From NCBI RefSeq assembly GCF_018614195.1, contig NZ_JAGGOT010000064.1, forward strand, positions 20,650 through 84,649: a DNA stretch of 64,000 nt, given 5' to 3'. The stretch is from Streptomyces sp. ISL-43. GTDB lineage: Bacteria > Actinomycetota > Actinomycetes > Streptomycetales > Streptomycetaceae. The position numbers were made by a program, and so were the translations under genes. Of the stretch, positions 51,984 to 60,690 are shown in pieces. The notes beneath the pieces were generated by a model. That model had not been told where the DNA came from, did no database searches, and saw only the letters and a program-made list of their open reading frames with translations. Each line of letters starts with the position of its first letter. Within the stretch, counting starts at the first letter, position 1.

Positions 51984-53105
51984 TCAGCAATTCATTGTGT
52001 GAGTGCTCTCATCCTTGAGTAGCAGATGCACGTCCCCGAACTCGTGCCAAAGGCATAGACGGGCCGCCGCCTCGGCGTACCCGCGCCGTACGGCCTCCCG
52101 CCCGGCGACCGCCTCCAGCATCAGCAGATGCGAGGCCTGCGGCTCGTGCAGCCCGGTCAGCAGCCCGTCCACCACCCGCACCCCGCGCTCCGGCGTCACG
52201 ACCAGATCGGTCCAGCCCCCGGCGGCCCGCACCACCCCGTCCCCGCCGGCGGCCGACTCCAGTGCCCGCACCGCCGTGGTCCCGACGGCGATCACCCTCC
52301 CGCCCGCGGCCTTCGCGGCGTTCACCAGCCAGGCCGTCGTCGCGGGCACCGCGTAGGGCTCGGGGTACGGCGGCTCGTGCGCCTCCTGCGAGGCCACCCC
52401 CGTGTGCAGGGTCAGCGGCGCGAACTGCACCCCCCGGCGCACCAGCTCCGCCACCAGCTCCGCCGTGAAGGGCCGGCCCGCGCTCGGCATCTCCGCCGAC
52501 CCCGCCCCGTCGGCGCCCGGCACGGCGAAGACCGTCTGGTACGCCGACAGCGGCTGGTCCCGCTCCGTGTACCCGTACCGGATCGGCCGCCCGTACGCGT
52601 GCAGCAGCGCCGGTACGTCCTCCCGCGACGTCCTCGCCCACCACAGCCGCTCCGCCCCGGCGGCGAGCGGCTCCTCCAGCACGAGTCGCTCCCCGCCCGG
52701 CAGCTCCACGACGGCCCCGGCGGGCCCCCCGGGCCGGGGCCGGGTCGTCCCCCGCGCGGCCCGGTCCCGGTCCCGCAGCTCCACCGCCCAGCGGCCGTCC
52801 GGGCCCCGGGTGGAGAAGTGCGCGACGACCTCCTCCCCGCCGAGGCGGGCGTCCACGGCGGCCGGCAGCGTCGCCGAGGTGTTCACCACCAGGACGTCCC
52901 CGGCCCGCAGCAGCCCCGGCAGCTCCCGGAAGGCGTGCAGCGACACCTCCGCCGCGCCCCGGGAGACAAGCAGCCGCACCGAGTCCCGGCCCAGCCCCGG
53001 CCCGCGCTGCTCGGCCGGCACCCGGGCCACAAGGCCTGGCGGTATATCCGTTATATGCAGTCCCTTCTCCCGTAGCGCCCGGTCCCCGCCCACCACCCCG
53101 CTCAC
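51984..53105 (-). CDS. queA: S-adenosylmethionine:tRNA ribosyltransferase-isomerase (QueA family)
   Basis: A 373-residue QueA-family protein, which transfers the ribosyl part of SAM to 7-deazaguanine in tRNA to make epoxyqueuosine. Family segments present are DVLVVNTSATLPAAV, RPIRYGYTERDQPLSAYQTV and RGVQFAPLTLHTG. The C-terminal HLLMLEAVAGREAVRRGYAE and FGDVHLLL are also typical. The GTG at 53105 overlaps the SDR stop (GTGA), giving tight coupling. No tgt or other queuosine gene is in the window, so its tRNA role here is unproven. Confidence 0.9.
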   Translation of the reverse strand: MSGVVGGDRALREKGLHITDIPPGLVARVPAEQRGPGLGRDSVRLLVSRGAAEVSLHAFRELPGLLRAGDVLVVNTSATLPAAVDARLGGEEVVAHFSTRGPDGRWAVELRDRDRAARGTTRPRPGGPAGAVVELPGGERLVLEEPLAAGAERLWWARTSREDVPALLHAYGRPIRYGYTERDQPLSAYQTVFAVPGADGAGSAEMPSAGRPFTAELVAELVRRGVQFAPLTLHTGVASQEAHEPPYPEPYAVPATTAWLVNAAKAAGGRVIAVGTTAVRALESAAGGDGVVRAAGGWTDLVVTPERGVRVVDGLLTGLHEPQASHLLMLEAVAGREAVRRGYAEAAARLCLWHEFGDVHLLLKDESTHTMNC

Positions 53106-53875
53106 TGCCCCACCTCCGCGGCCGCCCCGGCCCCCGCGGCCGCCCCGGCCCCCGCGGCCGTCCAGCCCTCCGCCGACCCCGCCGCCAGCCCCTGCGCCGT
53201 GTACCGCCCGCTCGGCAGCCGCTCCGCCACCAGCCGCAGCAGCACCGGAGCCACCTCCTCGGGCGCCGGCAGCTCCGTCAGGTCCTCCTCCGGCTCGGCC
53301 GCCGCCATCATCCGCGTCCGCATCGAGCCCGGATCCGCCCACCACACGCGCAGCCCCGGCTCCTCGACCGCCAGGACCGCCGACAGCAGGTCCCCCGCCG
53401 CCTTGGTCGCCCCGTAGCCGCCCCACGTCGCGTACGCCACCACCGCCGCGTCCGAGCTGACGTTCAGCACCGCCCCCTCGCCGGCCCCCGCCGCCCGGAG
53501 CAGCGGCAGCGCCTCCTGGAGCAGCCCCAGCGGCGCCACCACGTTCACCTCGAACGCCTCGCGCAGCCCGTCCAGCGGATGCGCCGCCAGCGGGACCAGC
53601 GGCTCCGTACCGAGCACCCCCGCGTTGTTCACCAGCAGGTCCAGCCCGCCCAGCGAGCGCGCCGCCGCCACCAGATCCGCCCGGTGCCCGGCCGAGGACA
53701 CGTCCCCCGCCACCGCCGTGACCCGCCCGCCCCGCGCCCGCAGCCCCGCCGCGGCCTCCTCCAGCGGCCCCGCGCTCCGCGCGCTCAGCACCAGGTCCCA
53801 TCCGTGCGCCGCCAGCTCCCCGGCCAGCGCCCGGCCCAGCCCCCTCGACGCCCCCGTCACCATCGCCACAGCCAT
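53102..53875 (-). CDS. SDR family oxidoreductase coupled to queA
   Basis: A 257-residue classical SDR: TGASRGLG (about 7-14), NNAGVLGTEP, VSSDAAV and the catalytic YGATK. It ends in a low-complexity Ala/Gly tail (TAAGAGAAAGAGAAAEVG). Start ATG 53875 (MAVAMVTGASRG) with GAGGGCG upstream. It is translationally coupled to queA. Substrate unknown; the pairing with queA is the only functional clue. Confidence 0.9.
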   Translation of the reverse strand: MAVAMVTGASRGLGRALAGELAAHGWDLVLSARSAGPLEEAAAGLRARGGRVTAVAGDVSSAGHRADLVAAARSLGGLDLLVNNAGVLGTEPLVPLAAHPLDGLREAFEVNVVAPLGLLQEALPLLRAAGAGEGAVLNVSSDAAVVAYATWGGYGATKAAGDLLSAVLAVEEPGLRVWWADPGSMRTRMMAAAEPEEDLTELPAPEEVAPVLLRLVAERLPSGRYTAQGLAAGSAEGWTAAGAGAAAGAGAAAEVGQ

Positions 53876-54066
53876 GACCGCGCCCTCACCTTCCGTACCG
53901 ATCGGCAGATGCCCCCAACCTAGGAACCGGGCCGTCCCCGCCGCCTCGGCCGTCGGCCGCACCCCGCCACGTCCCTTCGTCCTAGACCCGGGACTAGTCC
54001 CCCCCGCCCCCCGGCCTACGACCCGCGACCGATCCCGCAGGTCAGCGCCGCGAGTACGGTGAGGCC

Positions 54067-55209
54067 ATGCATCCCGGACCCCGCGGACCCGGCAGCGGCC
54101 TGGCCGCCGTGAGCACCGCGCTGCTCGCCATGAGCCGCCGGCTGGAGGTCCGCGACGTGCTGCGCACGATCGTCGCCTCGGCCCGCGAGCTGCTCGACGC
54201 CGAATACGCGGCCCTGGGCGTCCCGGACGACCACGGCGGCTTCGCCCAGTTCGTCGTGGACGGCATCAGCGAGGAGCGGTGGCGGGCGATCGGCCCGCTG
54301 CCCCGCCAGCACGGCATCCTCGCCGCGATGCTCCACCAGGACGGCCCCGAGCGACTGGCCGACGTACGCCAGGACCCGCGCTTCGAGGGCTGGCCCGCCG
54401 CCCACCCCGACATGTCCGACTTCCTCGGGCTGCCCATCCGGGACGGCGAGGAGACGCTCGGCGCCCTCTTCCTTGCCAACAAGCGCGGCCCGCGGGGCTT
54501 CACCGACGAGGACGAGGACCTCCTCTCCCTCCTCGCCCAGCACGCGGCGATCGCCCTCACCAACGCCCGCCTCTACGAGCGCAGCCGCGAGCTGACCATC
54601 GCCGAGGAACGCTCCCGCCTCGCCCACGAGCTGCACGACGCGGTCAGCCAGAAGCTCTTCTCGCTCCGCCTGACCGCCCAGGCCGCCGCCGCCCTCGTCG
54701 ACCGCGACCCGGCCCGCGCCAAGGACGAGCTCCAGCAGGTCGCCGCCCTCGCGGCCGAGGCCGCCGACGAACTGCGCGCCGCCGTCACCGAGCTGCGCCC
54801 GGCCGCCCTGGACGAGGACGGCCTGGTCGCCACCCTCCGCAACCAGGTCCGGGTCCTGGACCGCGCCCACACCGCGCGGGTCACCTTCACCTGTGACGGC
54901 GTACGGGCCCTGCCCGCGGCCCAGGAGGAAGCCGTCCTGCGCGTCGCCCAGGAGGCGCTCCACAACGCCCTGCGCCATTCCGGCGGCGACCGGATCGACG
55001 TCACGCTGACCCGCCGGGAGGCCGGGGGAGCGGTGCTCCGGGTGAGCGACGACGGGGCGGGCTTCTCCCCTCCCACCGTCCGCCGGGCCGGCCGCCACCT
55101 CGGCCTGGTCTCCATGCGGGACCGGGCGGCCGGCGTCGGAGGCCGCCTCACCGTGCACTCGGAGCCCGCCGCGGGCACCACGATCGAACTGGAGGTCCCC
55201 GGTGGCTGA
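54067..55209 (+). CDS. GAF-domain sensor histidine kinase
   Basis: A 380-residue soluble two-component kinase of the NarL/DevS type. A GAF domain (about 25-170; YAALGVPDDHGGFAQFVVDG, FLGLPIRDGEETLGALFLAN) precedes a HisKA_3 box (ERSRLAHELHDAVSQKLFSL, phospho-His about 191) and an HATPase domain (AQEALHNALRHS, VSDDGAGF, GLVSMRDRA). There are no transmembrane helices, so the signal is cytoplasmic. Start ATG 54067. Its stop overlaps the response regulator start by 8 bp. Confidence 0.94.
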   Translation: MHPGPRGPGSGLAAVSTALLAMSRRLEVRDVLRTIVASARELLDAEYAALGVPDDHGGFAQFVVDGISEERWRAIGPLPRQHGILAAMLHQDGPERLADVRQDPRFEGWPAAHPDMSDFLGLPIRDGEETLGALFLANKRGPRGFTDEDEDLLSLLAQHAAIALTNARLYERSRELTIAEERSRLAHELHDAVSQKLFSLRLTAQAAAALVDRDPARAKDELQQVAALAAEAADELRAAVTELRPAALDEDGLVATLRNQVRVLDRAHTARVTFTCDGVRALPAAQEEAVLRVAQEALHNALRHSGGDRIDVTLTRREAGGAVLRVSDDGAGFSPPTVRRAGRHLGLVSMRDRAAGVGGRLTVHSEPAAGTTIELEVPGG

Positions 55210-55864
55210 CGCCCCCGACCGGTCCGGCCGCATCAGGATCCTGCTCGTCGACGACCACCAGGTGGTCCGGCGGGGCCTGCGCACCTTCCTGGAGGTCCAG
55301 GACGACATCGAGGTGGTCGGCGAGGCCGCCGACGGCGACGAGGGCGTCGCCCGTGCCGAGGAACTGCGGCCCGATGTGATCCTGATGGACGTGAAGATGC
55401 CGGGCACCGACGGCATCGAAGCCCTACGGAGGCTGCGCGGGCTGGACAATCCGGCCCGGGTGCTGATCGTCACCAGCTTCACCGAACAGCGGACGGTGGT
55501 CCCCGCCCTGCGCGCGGGCGCCGCCGGCTACGTCCACAAGGACATCGACCCCGACGCCCTCGCCGCCGCCATCCGCTCCGTCCACGCGGGCCACGTCCTG
55601 CTCCAGCCGGAGGTCGCGGCGGCCCTGATCTCCGAGGAGGGCCACGGTCCCGCGTCGGCCGGACGAGGCGGCAACCTGACGGAGCGCGAGCGCGAGGTGC
55701 TGCGGCACATAGCGGACGGCCGCTCGAACCGGGAGATCGCCCGGGTGCTGGTCCTGTCGGAGAAGACGGTCAAGACGCACGTCTCGAACATCCTGATGAA
55801 GCTGGACGTCGCCGACCGCACGCAGGCGGCGCTGTGGGCGGTCAGACACGGAGTCACGGAGTGA
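55202..55864 (+). CDS. LuxR/NarL-type response regulator
   Basis: A 220-residue regulator. The receiver domain has the acidic pair in LLVDDHQ, the phosphoacceptor Asp in ILMDVKMPG (about 62), Thr/Ser in VTSFTEQ and Lys in VHKDID. A C-terminal LuxR helix-turn-helix (LTEREREVLRHIADGRSNRE then IARVLVLSEKTVKTHVSNIL) follows. It pairs with the overlapping GAF kinase. The start is GTG 55202. The chaplin gene lies 112 bp downstream on the same strand and is a possible target. Confidence 0.95.
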   Translation: MADAPDRSGRIRILLVDDHQVVRRGLRTFLEVQDDIEVVGEAADGDEGVARAEELRPDVILMDVKMPGTDGIEALRRLRGLDNPARVLIVTSFTEQRTVVPALRAGAAGYVHKDIDPDALAAAIRSVHAGHVLLQPEVAAALISEEGHGPASAGRGGNLTEREREVLRHIADGRSNREIARVLVLSEKTVKTHVSNILMKLDVADRTQAALWAVRHGVTE

Positions 55865-55976
55865 TTCATACGGTCGGGTGTATGTCGCCCACATGGCGTA
55901 TCCCGTTCGTCTGATGAACGTTCTTCATGGCGTGCCGCGGCGGCTGGCCGCGGCAGACGTACTGGAGGACGAGAAC

Positions 55977-56222
55977 GTGAAGAACTTCAAGAAGGCCACC
56001 GCCGTCACCATGATCGCGGGAGGCCTCCTGGCCGCCGGCGCGGGTGTCTCGTCGGCGCACGGCGGTGCGTCGGCGGAGGGCGAGGCCCTGAACTCGCCCG
56101 GCGTGGCCGCGGGGAACCAGCTTCAGCTCCCCGTCCACATCCCGGTGAACGTCGTGGGCAACTCGGTCAACGTGATCGGCCTGCTGAACGGCGCCTGGGG
56201 CAACACCGGCGTGAACGCCTGA
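55977..56222 (+). CDS. chpE: Short chaplin, ChpE-type
   Basis: An 81-residue secreted hydrophobic surface protein. Signal peptide: VKNFKKATAVTMIAGGLLAA ending near SSAHG. One chaplin domain follows (NSPGVAAGNQLQLPVHIPVN then VVGNSVNVIGLLNGAWGNTG). The two cysteines found in most short chaplins are absent (NSVN and NTGVNA positions), as in S. coelicolor ChpE. Chaplins assemble into amyloid-like fibrils that let aerial hyphae leave the water surface. Start GTG 55977 with GGAGGACGAG upstream. Confidence 0.93.
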   Translation: MKNFKKATAVTMIAGGLLAAGAGVSSAHGGASAEGEALNSPGVAAGNQLQLPVHIPVNVVGNSVNVIGLLNGAWGNTGVNA

Positions 56223-56274
56223 CCCCTTTCACGAGGAGGTCCTCGCACCGCCCCGCGTAGCGGCCACACCACCC

Positions 56275-56310
56275 GGCCCCGCTTCCCCCCTCTCCCCGGG
56301 AAGCGGGGCC
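56275..56310 (+). terminator. Terminator of chpE
   Basis: GGCCCCGCTTCCC and GGGAAGCGGGGCC, 13-bp perfect arms, 52 bp after the chaplin stop. Confidence 0.85.
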
Positions 56311-56335
56311 GTTGCCGTGAGGTGCGGCCAAATCC

Positions 56336-56400
56336 GGCTCCGCCGCGTTTGAGGCGCGGGGTCTGGGGCGGCGCCCCGGGAAGGCCCGGCGCAGCCTGGG
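56336..56400. repeat. Fragment of a dispersed Streptomyces intergenic repeat
   Basis: GTTTGAGGCGCGGGGTCTGG followed by GGCGGCGCCCC is a string I recall from many Streptomyces intergenic regions, usually downstream of genes. It is partly palindromic and may fold. Its presence elsewhere in this genome cannot be checked from the window. Confidence 0.5.
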
Positions 56401-56416
56401 ACGCTCGCGCGGCGGC

Positions 56417-56456
56417 GCCGCACCCGAACCCCGCCCGCCGCACCCGAACCCCGCCC
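56417..56456. repeat. 20-bp tandem duplication
   Basis: GCCGCACCCGAACCCCGCCC occurs twice in direct succession, with a third partial unit (GCCGCA) following. It lies in the non-coding gap before the convergent gene. Confidence 0.9.
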
Positions 56457-56489
56457 GCCGCAGCCGAGCCGGGACCCCGCACGAGCTCG

Positions 56490-57269
56490 TTAGCGGAGCC
56501 GCTCCTCGACGGCCGAGTTGTACGCCGCGACCAGCGCCCGCCGCGCGACCCGCTCCACGGGCCGCAAGGCCTCCGCCCGCGCCGCCATCTCGGAGGCGGC
56601 CACCGCGGCCCCGTGCCCGCGCTCGTACGCCAGCGACACCATCAGGTCCACCCGCTGCGCCATCGACAGCACCCGTACCGCCCGCGCCGGATACCCCGGC
56701 GCCAGCGCGTCCCGCCCGGCCTCCGTCCGCGCCCGGTACGCGGACAGCGCCGCCTCCGCCACCGGGCCCGACCCCGCCACGTCCAGCCGGGTCAGCACCA
56801 CCGCGGCCTCGCGCAGCGCCTCCGCGAGTTCCCGTTCCGCCTCGCCGAGCGACGGCACGTCCGCCGGCGGGGCCTCCCGTACCGGCAGGCAGTGCCAGGT
56901 CACCGACACGTGCACGTCGCCGGCGGGCCCGGCCTCGTGGACCTCCGGCACCAGCCCCAGCGCCGCGCCCACCGCCACGACCGCCTCCTCGGCGTCGAGC
57001 GCCCGCGCGTTGAACTCCGGCGGCCCGCTCAGCCCGAGCGGATGCCCGGGCGCGGGCAGCGCGACCCGCAGCCCGCTCACTCCCAGGGCCCGCAGCCGCC
57101 CCAGCGCGAGCGTGAGCCCCACCGGTCCGGATTCCCTCGGCAGCCCCTCCACCCGGTGCACGGAGTCCTCGCCCACGATCGACAAAACGGCCTCGTCGGG
57201 CGAGACGAGACCGGCCAGCAGAGCGTTCCCCCAGGCGGCCAGCCGCCCTGAACGTGGTTCGAAAAGCAT
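56490..57269 (-). CDS. Conserved hypothetical protein, 259 residues
   Basis: A soluble protein I do not recognise by name. The N-terminal two-thirds alternate strands and helices (LAAWGNALLAGLVSPDEAVL, VHRVEGLPRESGPVGLTLAL), and the C-terminal 100 residues are helical with many Arg/Ala. No catalytic motifs, membrane segments or cysteine clusters. Start ATG 57269 lies 134 bp from the divergent ABC gene. It may be a Streptomyces-wide conserved protein. Confidence 0.8.
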   Translation of the reverse strand: MLFEPRSGRLAAWGNALLAGLVSPDEAVLSIVGEDSVHRVEGLPRESGPVGLTLALGRLRALGVSGLRVALPAPGHPLGLSGPPEFNARALDAEEAVVAVGAALGLVPEVHEAGPAGDVHVSVTWHCLPVREAPPADVPSLGEAERELAEALREAAVVLTRLDVAGSGPVAEAALSAYRARTEAGRDALAPGYPARAVRVLSMAQRVDLMVSLAYERGHGAAVAASEMAARAEALRPVERVARRALVAAYNSAVEERLR

Positions 57270-57403
57270 CCCCCCACTTTACGGATGGGCCCTGCGACCC
57301 GGGCCCGCGCCCGGACCCCTCCCGCAGTGGCGTAGGTTTTCCCCTGGGGCTGCGCCTTCCGGTGCACAGACGAACCGAGACTGCAAGGGGAGACAACACG
57401 CTC

Positions 57404-58198
57404 ATGAGCGATGTTCTGGAGCTGGTGGACGTATCCGTGGTCCGCGAGGGCCGGGCTCTGGTGGACCAGGTCTCCTGGTCGGTCAAGGAGGGGGAGCGCT
57501 GGGTGATCCTCGGCCCCAACGGCGCCGGGAAGACCACCCTGCTCAACGTCGCCTCCAGCTACCTCTTCCCCACCAAGGGCGCCGCCACCATCCTCGGCAG
57601 CACCCTCGGCAAGGTGGACGTCTTCGAGCTGCGCCCCCGCATCGGCATCGCCGGCATCGCGATGGCCGACAAGCTCCCGAAGCGCCAGACCGTCCTGCAG
57701 ACCGTGCTCACCGCCGCGTACGGCATGACGGCCACCTGGCAGGAGGAGTACGAGGACGTGGACGAGCAGCGCGCCCGCGCCTTCCTCGACCGCCTCGGCA
57801 TGACGGACTACCTCGACCGGAAGTTCGGCACGCTCTCCGAGGGCGAGCGCAAGCGCACCCTGATCGCCCGCGCCCTGATGACCGACCCCGAACTGCTGCT
57901 CCTCGACGAGCCCGCCGCGGGCCTGGACCTCGGCGGCCGCGAAGACCTCGTACGGCGCCTCGGCCGCCTCGCCCGCGACCCGCTCGCGCCCTCCATGGTC
58001 ATGGTCACGCACCACGTCGAGGAGATCGCCCCCGGTTTCACCCACGTCATGATGATCCGCCAGGGCAAGGTCGTCACCGCCGGTCCCATCGAGCTGGAGC
58101 TGACCTCCCGCAACCTCTCCCTCTGCTTCGGGCTGCCGCTCGTCGTCGAGCGCAACGAGAACGAGCGCTGGACCGCCCAGGGCCTGCCCCTGCGCTGA
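57404..58198 (+). CDS. ABC transporter ATP-binding protein
   Basis: A 264-residue single ABC ATPase. Walker A GPNGAGKTT (about 37-45), signature LSEGERKRTLIARAL, Walker B LLLLDEPAAGL and the switch His in VMVTHHVEEI. The QVSWSVKEGERW and MVTHHVEEIAPGF segments resemble the ModF/YlmA group of soluble or orphan ATPases, and no permease gene is adjacent. Start ATG 57404 with AAGGGGAGA upstream. Its partner is unknown. Confidence 0.92.
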   Translation: MSDVLELVDVSVVREGRALVDQVSWSVKEGERWVILGPNGAGKTTLLNVASSYLFPTKGAATILGSTLGKVDVFELRPRIGIAGIAMADKLPKRQTVLQTVLTAAYGMTATWQEEYEDVDEQRARAFLDRLGMTDYLDRKFGTLSEGERKRTLIARALMTDPELLLLDEPAAGLDLGGREDLVRRLGRLARDPLAPSMVMVTHHVEEIAPGFTHVMMIRQGKVVTAGPIELELTSRNLSLCFGLPLVVERNENERWTAQGLPLR

Positions 58199-58253
58199 GC
58201 GGGAGTCTCCCGCACCCTGTCCGGACCGCGCCCACCCGACCTACCATGACCAT

Positions 58254-58685
58254 GTGGACATCGACGCGTGGGTGTGGTGGCTCATCGGCGCGGTCGGACT
58301 GGGCATCCCCCTCGTCCTGACCGCGATGCCCGAGTTCGGCATGTTCGCCGCCGGCGCGGTGGCGGCCGCGATCACGGCGGCCCTCGGAGGGGGAGTGGTC
58401 GCCCAGGTACTGGTCTTCGTGATCGTGTCGGTCGCGCTCCTCGCGGTGGTCCGCCCGATCGCCAACCGGCACCGCAACCAGAGGCCCCAACACCGCAGCG
58501 GAATCGACGCGTTGAAGGGCCGCAGCGCCGTCGTCCTGGAACGGGTCGACGCCGGCGGCGGCGGGCGGATCAAACTCGCGGGCGAAATCTGGTCGGCCCG
58601 CGCCCTCGACGCGGACAGCAGTTTCGAACCGGGCCAGTCCGTCGACGTGGTGGAGATCGACGGAGCGACCGCGGTCGTCATGTGA
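58254..58685 (+). CDS. NfeD family membrane protein
   Basis: A 143-residue short NfeD protein: two or three transmembrane helices (about 5-70), then an OB-fold C-terminal domain (ALKGRSAVVLERVDAGGGGR, QSVDVVEIDGATAVV). Short NfeD proteins form functional pairs with SPFH/stomatin proteins, and the SPFH gene starts 85 bp downstream. Start GTG 58254. It probably scaffolds membrane microdomains; no protease domain is present. Confidence 0.93.
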   Translation: MDIDAWVWWLIGAVGLGIPLVLTAMPEFGMFAAGAVAAAITAALGGGVVAQVLVFVIVSVALLAVVRPIANRHRNQRPQHRSGIDALKGRSAVVLERVDAGGGGRIKLAGEIWSARALDADSSFEPGQSVDVVEIDGATAVVM

Positions 58686-58770
58686 GCAAGCAGCCGACTC
58701 GCGGCCCCGGGGTCTGCGAGACTCCGCTCAACGGGGCAGCACAGACAGCCGGAAGGGCACGGGGAACCGC

Positions 58771-59742
58771 ATGCAACCGATCATCATCGTCCTGATCATT
58801 CTCGTGGTTCTGGTCTTCATCGCACTGGTCAAGACGATCCAGGTGATCCCGCAGGCCAGCGCCGCCATCGTCGAACGATTCGGCCGCTACACCCGCACCC
58901 TCAACGCGGGCCTGAACATCGTCGTCCCGTTCATCGACTCGATCCGCAACCGGATCGACCTCCGCGAACAGGTCGTCCCCTTCCCGCCGCAGCCGGTCAT
59001 CACGCAGGACAATCTGGTCGTCAACATCGACACCGTCATCTACTACCAGGTGACCGACGCCCGCGCGGCGACGTACGAAGTGGCCAGCTACATCCAGGCC
59101 ATCGAGCAGCTCACCGTCACCACGCTCCGCAACATCATCGGCGGCATGGACCTGGAGCGGACCCTGACCTCCCGCGAGGAGATCAACGCGGCCCTGCGCG
59201 GAGTCCTCGACGAGGCCACCGGCAAGTGGGGCATCCGCGTCAACCGCGTCGAGCTCAAGGCCATCGAGCCGCCGACCTCCATCCAGGACTCGATGGAGAA
59301 GCAGATGCGCGCCGACCGCGACAAGCGCGCCGCGATCCTCCAGGCGGAGGGTGTCCGCCAGTCCGAGATCCTGCGCGCCGAAGGCGAGAAGCAGTCCTCC
59401 ATCCTGCGCGCCGAGGGTGACGCCAAGGCCGCCGCCCTGCGCGCCGAGGGCGAGGCGCAGGCCATCCGTACGGTCTTCGAGTCCATCCACGCCGGCGACG
59501 CCGACCAGAAGCTGCTCGCCTACCAGTACCTCCAGATGCTCCCGAAGCTCGCCGAGGGAGACGCCAACAAGCTCTGGATCGTCCCGAGCGAGATCGGCGA
59601 CGCCCTCAAGGGACTCTCCGGCGCGATGGGCAACTTCGGTCCGATGGGCCCGGGTTCGGGCTTCAACCCCGGCGGCTCCGGCAAGGACGGCGCGGGCGAC
59701 AAGGCCGCCACGGAGCGCCGCGAACAGCCCCCCATCGACTGA
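58771..59742 (+). CDS. SPFH/Band 7 (stomatin-like) protein
   Basis: A 323-residue SPFH-domain protein. An N-terminal membrane helix (residues 3-24) is followed by the SPFH domain (IVERFGRYTRTLNAGLNIVV, TVIYYQVTDARAATYEVAS) and a long charged coiled coil (AILQAEGVRQSEILRAEGEK). The coiled coil shows near 8-residue ILRAEGE repeats. The C-terminus is Gly-rich. This is the stomatin/QmcA type, which forms large membrane cages; with NfeD next door it makes a classic pair. Start ATG 58771. Confidence 0.95.
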   Translation: MQPIIIVLIILVVLVFIALVKTIQVIPQASAAIVERFGRYTRTLNAGLNIVVPFIDSIRNRIDLREQVVPFPPQPVITQDNLVVNIDTVIYYQVTDARAATYEVASYIQAIEQLTVTTLRNIIGGMDLERTLTSREEINAALRGVLDEATGKWGIRVNRVELKAIEPPTSIQDSMEKQMRADRDKRAAILQAEGVRQSEILRAEGEKQSSILRAEGDAKAAALRAEGEAQAIRTVFESIHAGDADQKLLAYQYLQMLPKLAEGDANKLWIVPSEIGDALKGLSGAMGNFGPMGPGSGFNPGGSGKDGAGDKAATERREQPPID

Positions 59743-59825
59743 ACGGCCCGGCCCTGTTGCATGATCAGTGAGGCCCCTCGACCTTCACGGCGGGGAGGCG
59801 ACTCACTCACGCAAAGGGGACGGCC

Positions 59826-60611
59826 TTGCCCTCCTTCTCGATGTCCCTCTGGGAAGCGCTCGCGGTCCTCGCCGCGGGCGTCGGCGCCGGAACGATCAAC
59901 ACCATCGTCGGCTCCGGCACCCTGATCACCTTCCCGGTGCTGCTGGCCACCGGTCTCTCCCCGGTCACCGCCAACGTCTCCAACACCCTGGGCCTCGTGC
60001 CCGGTTCGCTCAGCGGAGCCTTCGGCTACCGCAAGGAGCTCCGCGGCCAGCGCGCCCGCGTCCTGCGGCTCGGCGCCGTCTCGCTGGTCGGCGGGCTCGC
60101 GGGCGCCGTCCTGCTCCTCACCCTGCCGTCGGACTCCTTCGACACGATCGTGCCCGTCCTCATCGGACTGGCCCTCGTCCTCGTCGTCTTCCAGCCCCGC
60201 CTCGCCGCGGCCCTGCGCAGGCGCCAGGAGGCGGCCGGCGGCGATACCAGCCACCCCGACGGCGGACCGGCCCTGCTTTCCGGAATGCTGCTCTCCAGCG
60301 CGTACGGAGGCTACTTCGGCGCCGCGCAAGGCGTGCTCTACCTCGGCCTGATGGGCCTGCTGCTCCGCGACGACCTCCAGCGGATCAACGCCGTGAAGAA
60401 CGTCGTCGCCGCGATGGTGAACGGCATCGCGGCCGTCTTCTTCCTCTTCGTCGCCGAGTTCGACTGGACGGCGGTCCTGCTCATCGCCGTCGGCTCCACC
60501 ATCGGCGGCCAGGTCGGAGCCAAAGTCGGCCGCCGCCTGCCGCCCACTGTCCTGCGCGCGGTCATCGTGACCGTCGGGATCATCGCGATCGTCCAACTAC
60601 TGCTCCGCTGA
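59826..60611 (+). CDS. TauE/SafE family sulfite/anion exporter
   Basis: A 261-residue permease with eight predicted helices in two similar halves. AAGVGAGTINTIVGSGTLIT opens the first repeat, and SGMLLSSAYGGYFGAAQGVL opens the second; both are the diagnostic TauE/SafE motifs. Members export sulfite, sulfonates or other anions; the substrate here is unknown. The start is TTG 59826 with AAAGGGGA 4 bp upstream. Confidence 0.93.
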   Translation: MPSFSMSLWEALAVLAAGVGAGTINTIVGSGTLITFPVLLATGLSPVTANVSNTLGLVPGSLSGAFGYRKELRGQRARVLRLGAVSLVGGLAGAVLLLTLPSDSFDTIVPVLIGLALVLVVFQPRLAAALRRRQEAAGGDTSHPDGGPALLSGMLLSSAYGGYFGAAQGVLYLGLMGLLLRDDLQRINAVKNVVAAMVNGIAAVFFLFVAEFDWTAVLLIAVGSTIGGQVGAKVGRRLPPTVLRAVIVTVGIIAIVQLLLR

Positions 60612-60690
60612 GCGACGTAGCCAACGTACGCCGCCCAGCGCATCCGTCCAGCCGCCAGGACCGAGCAGCCCTACGCGATCACGCGCGGCC

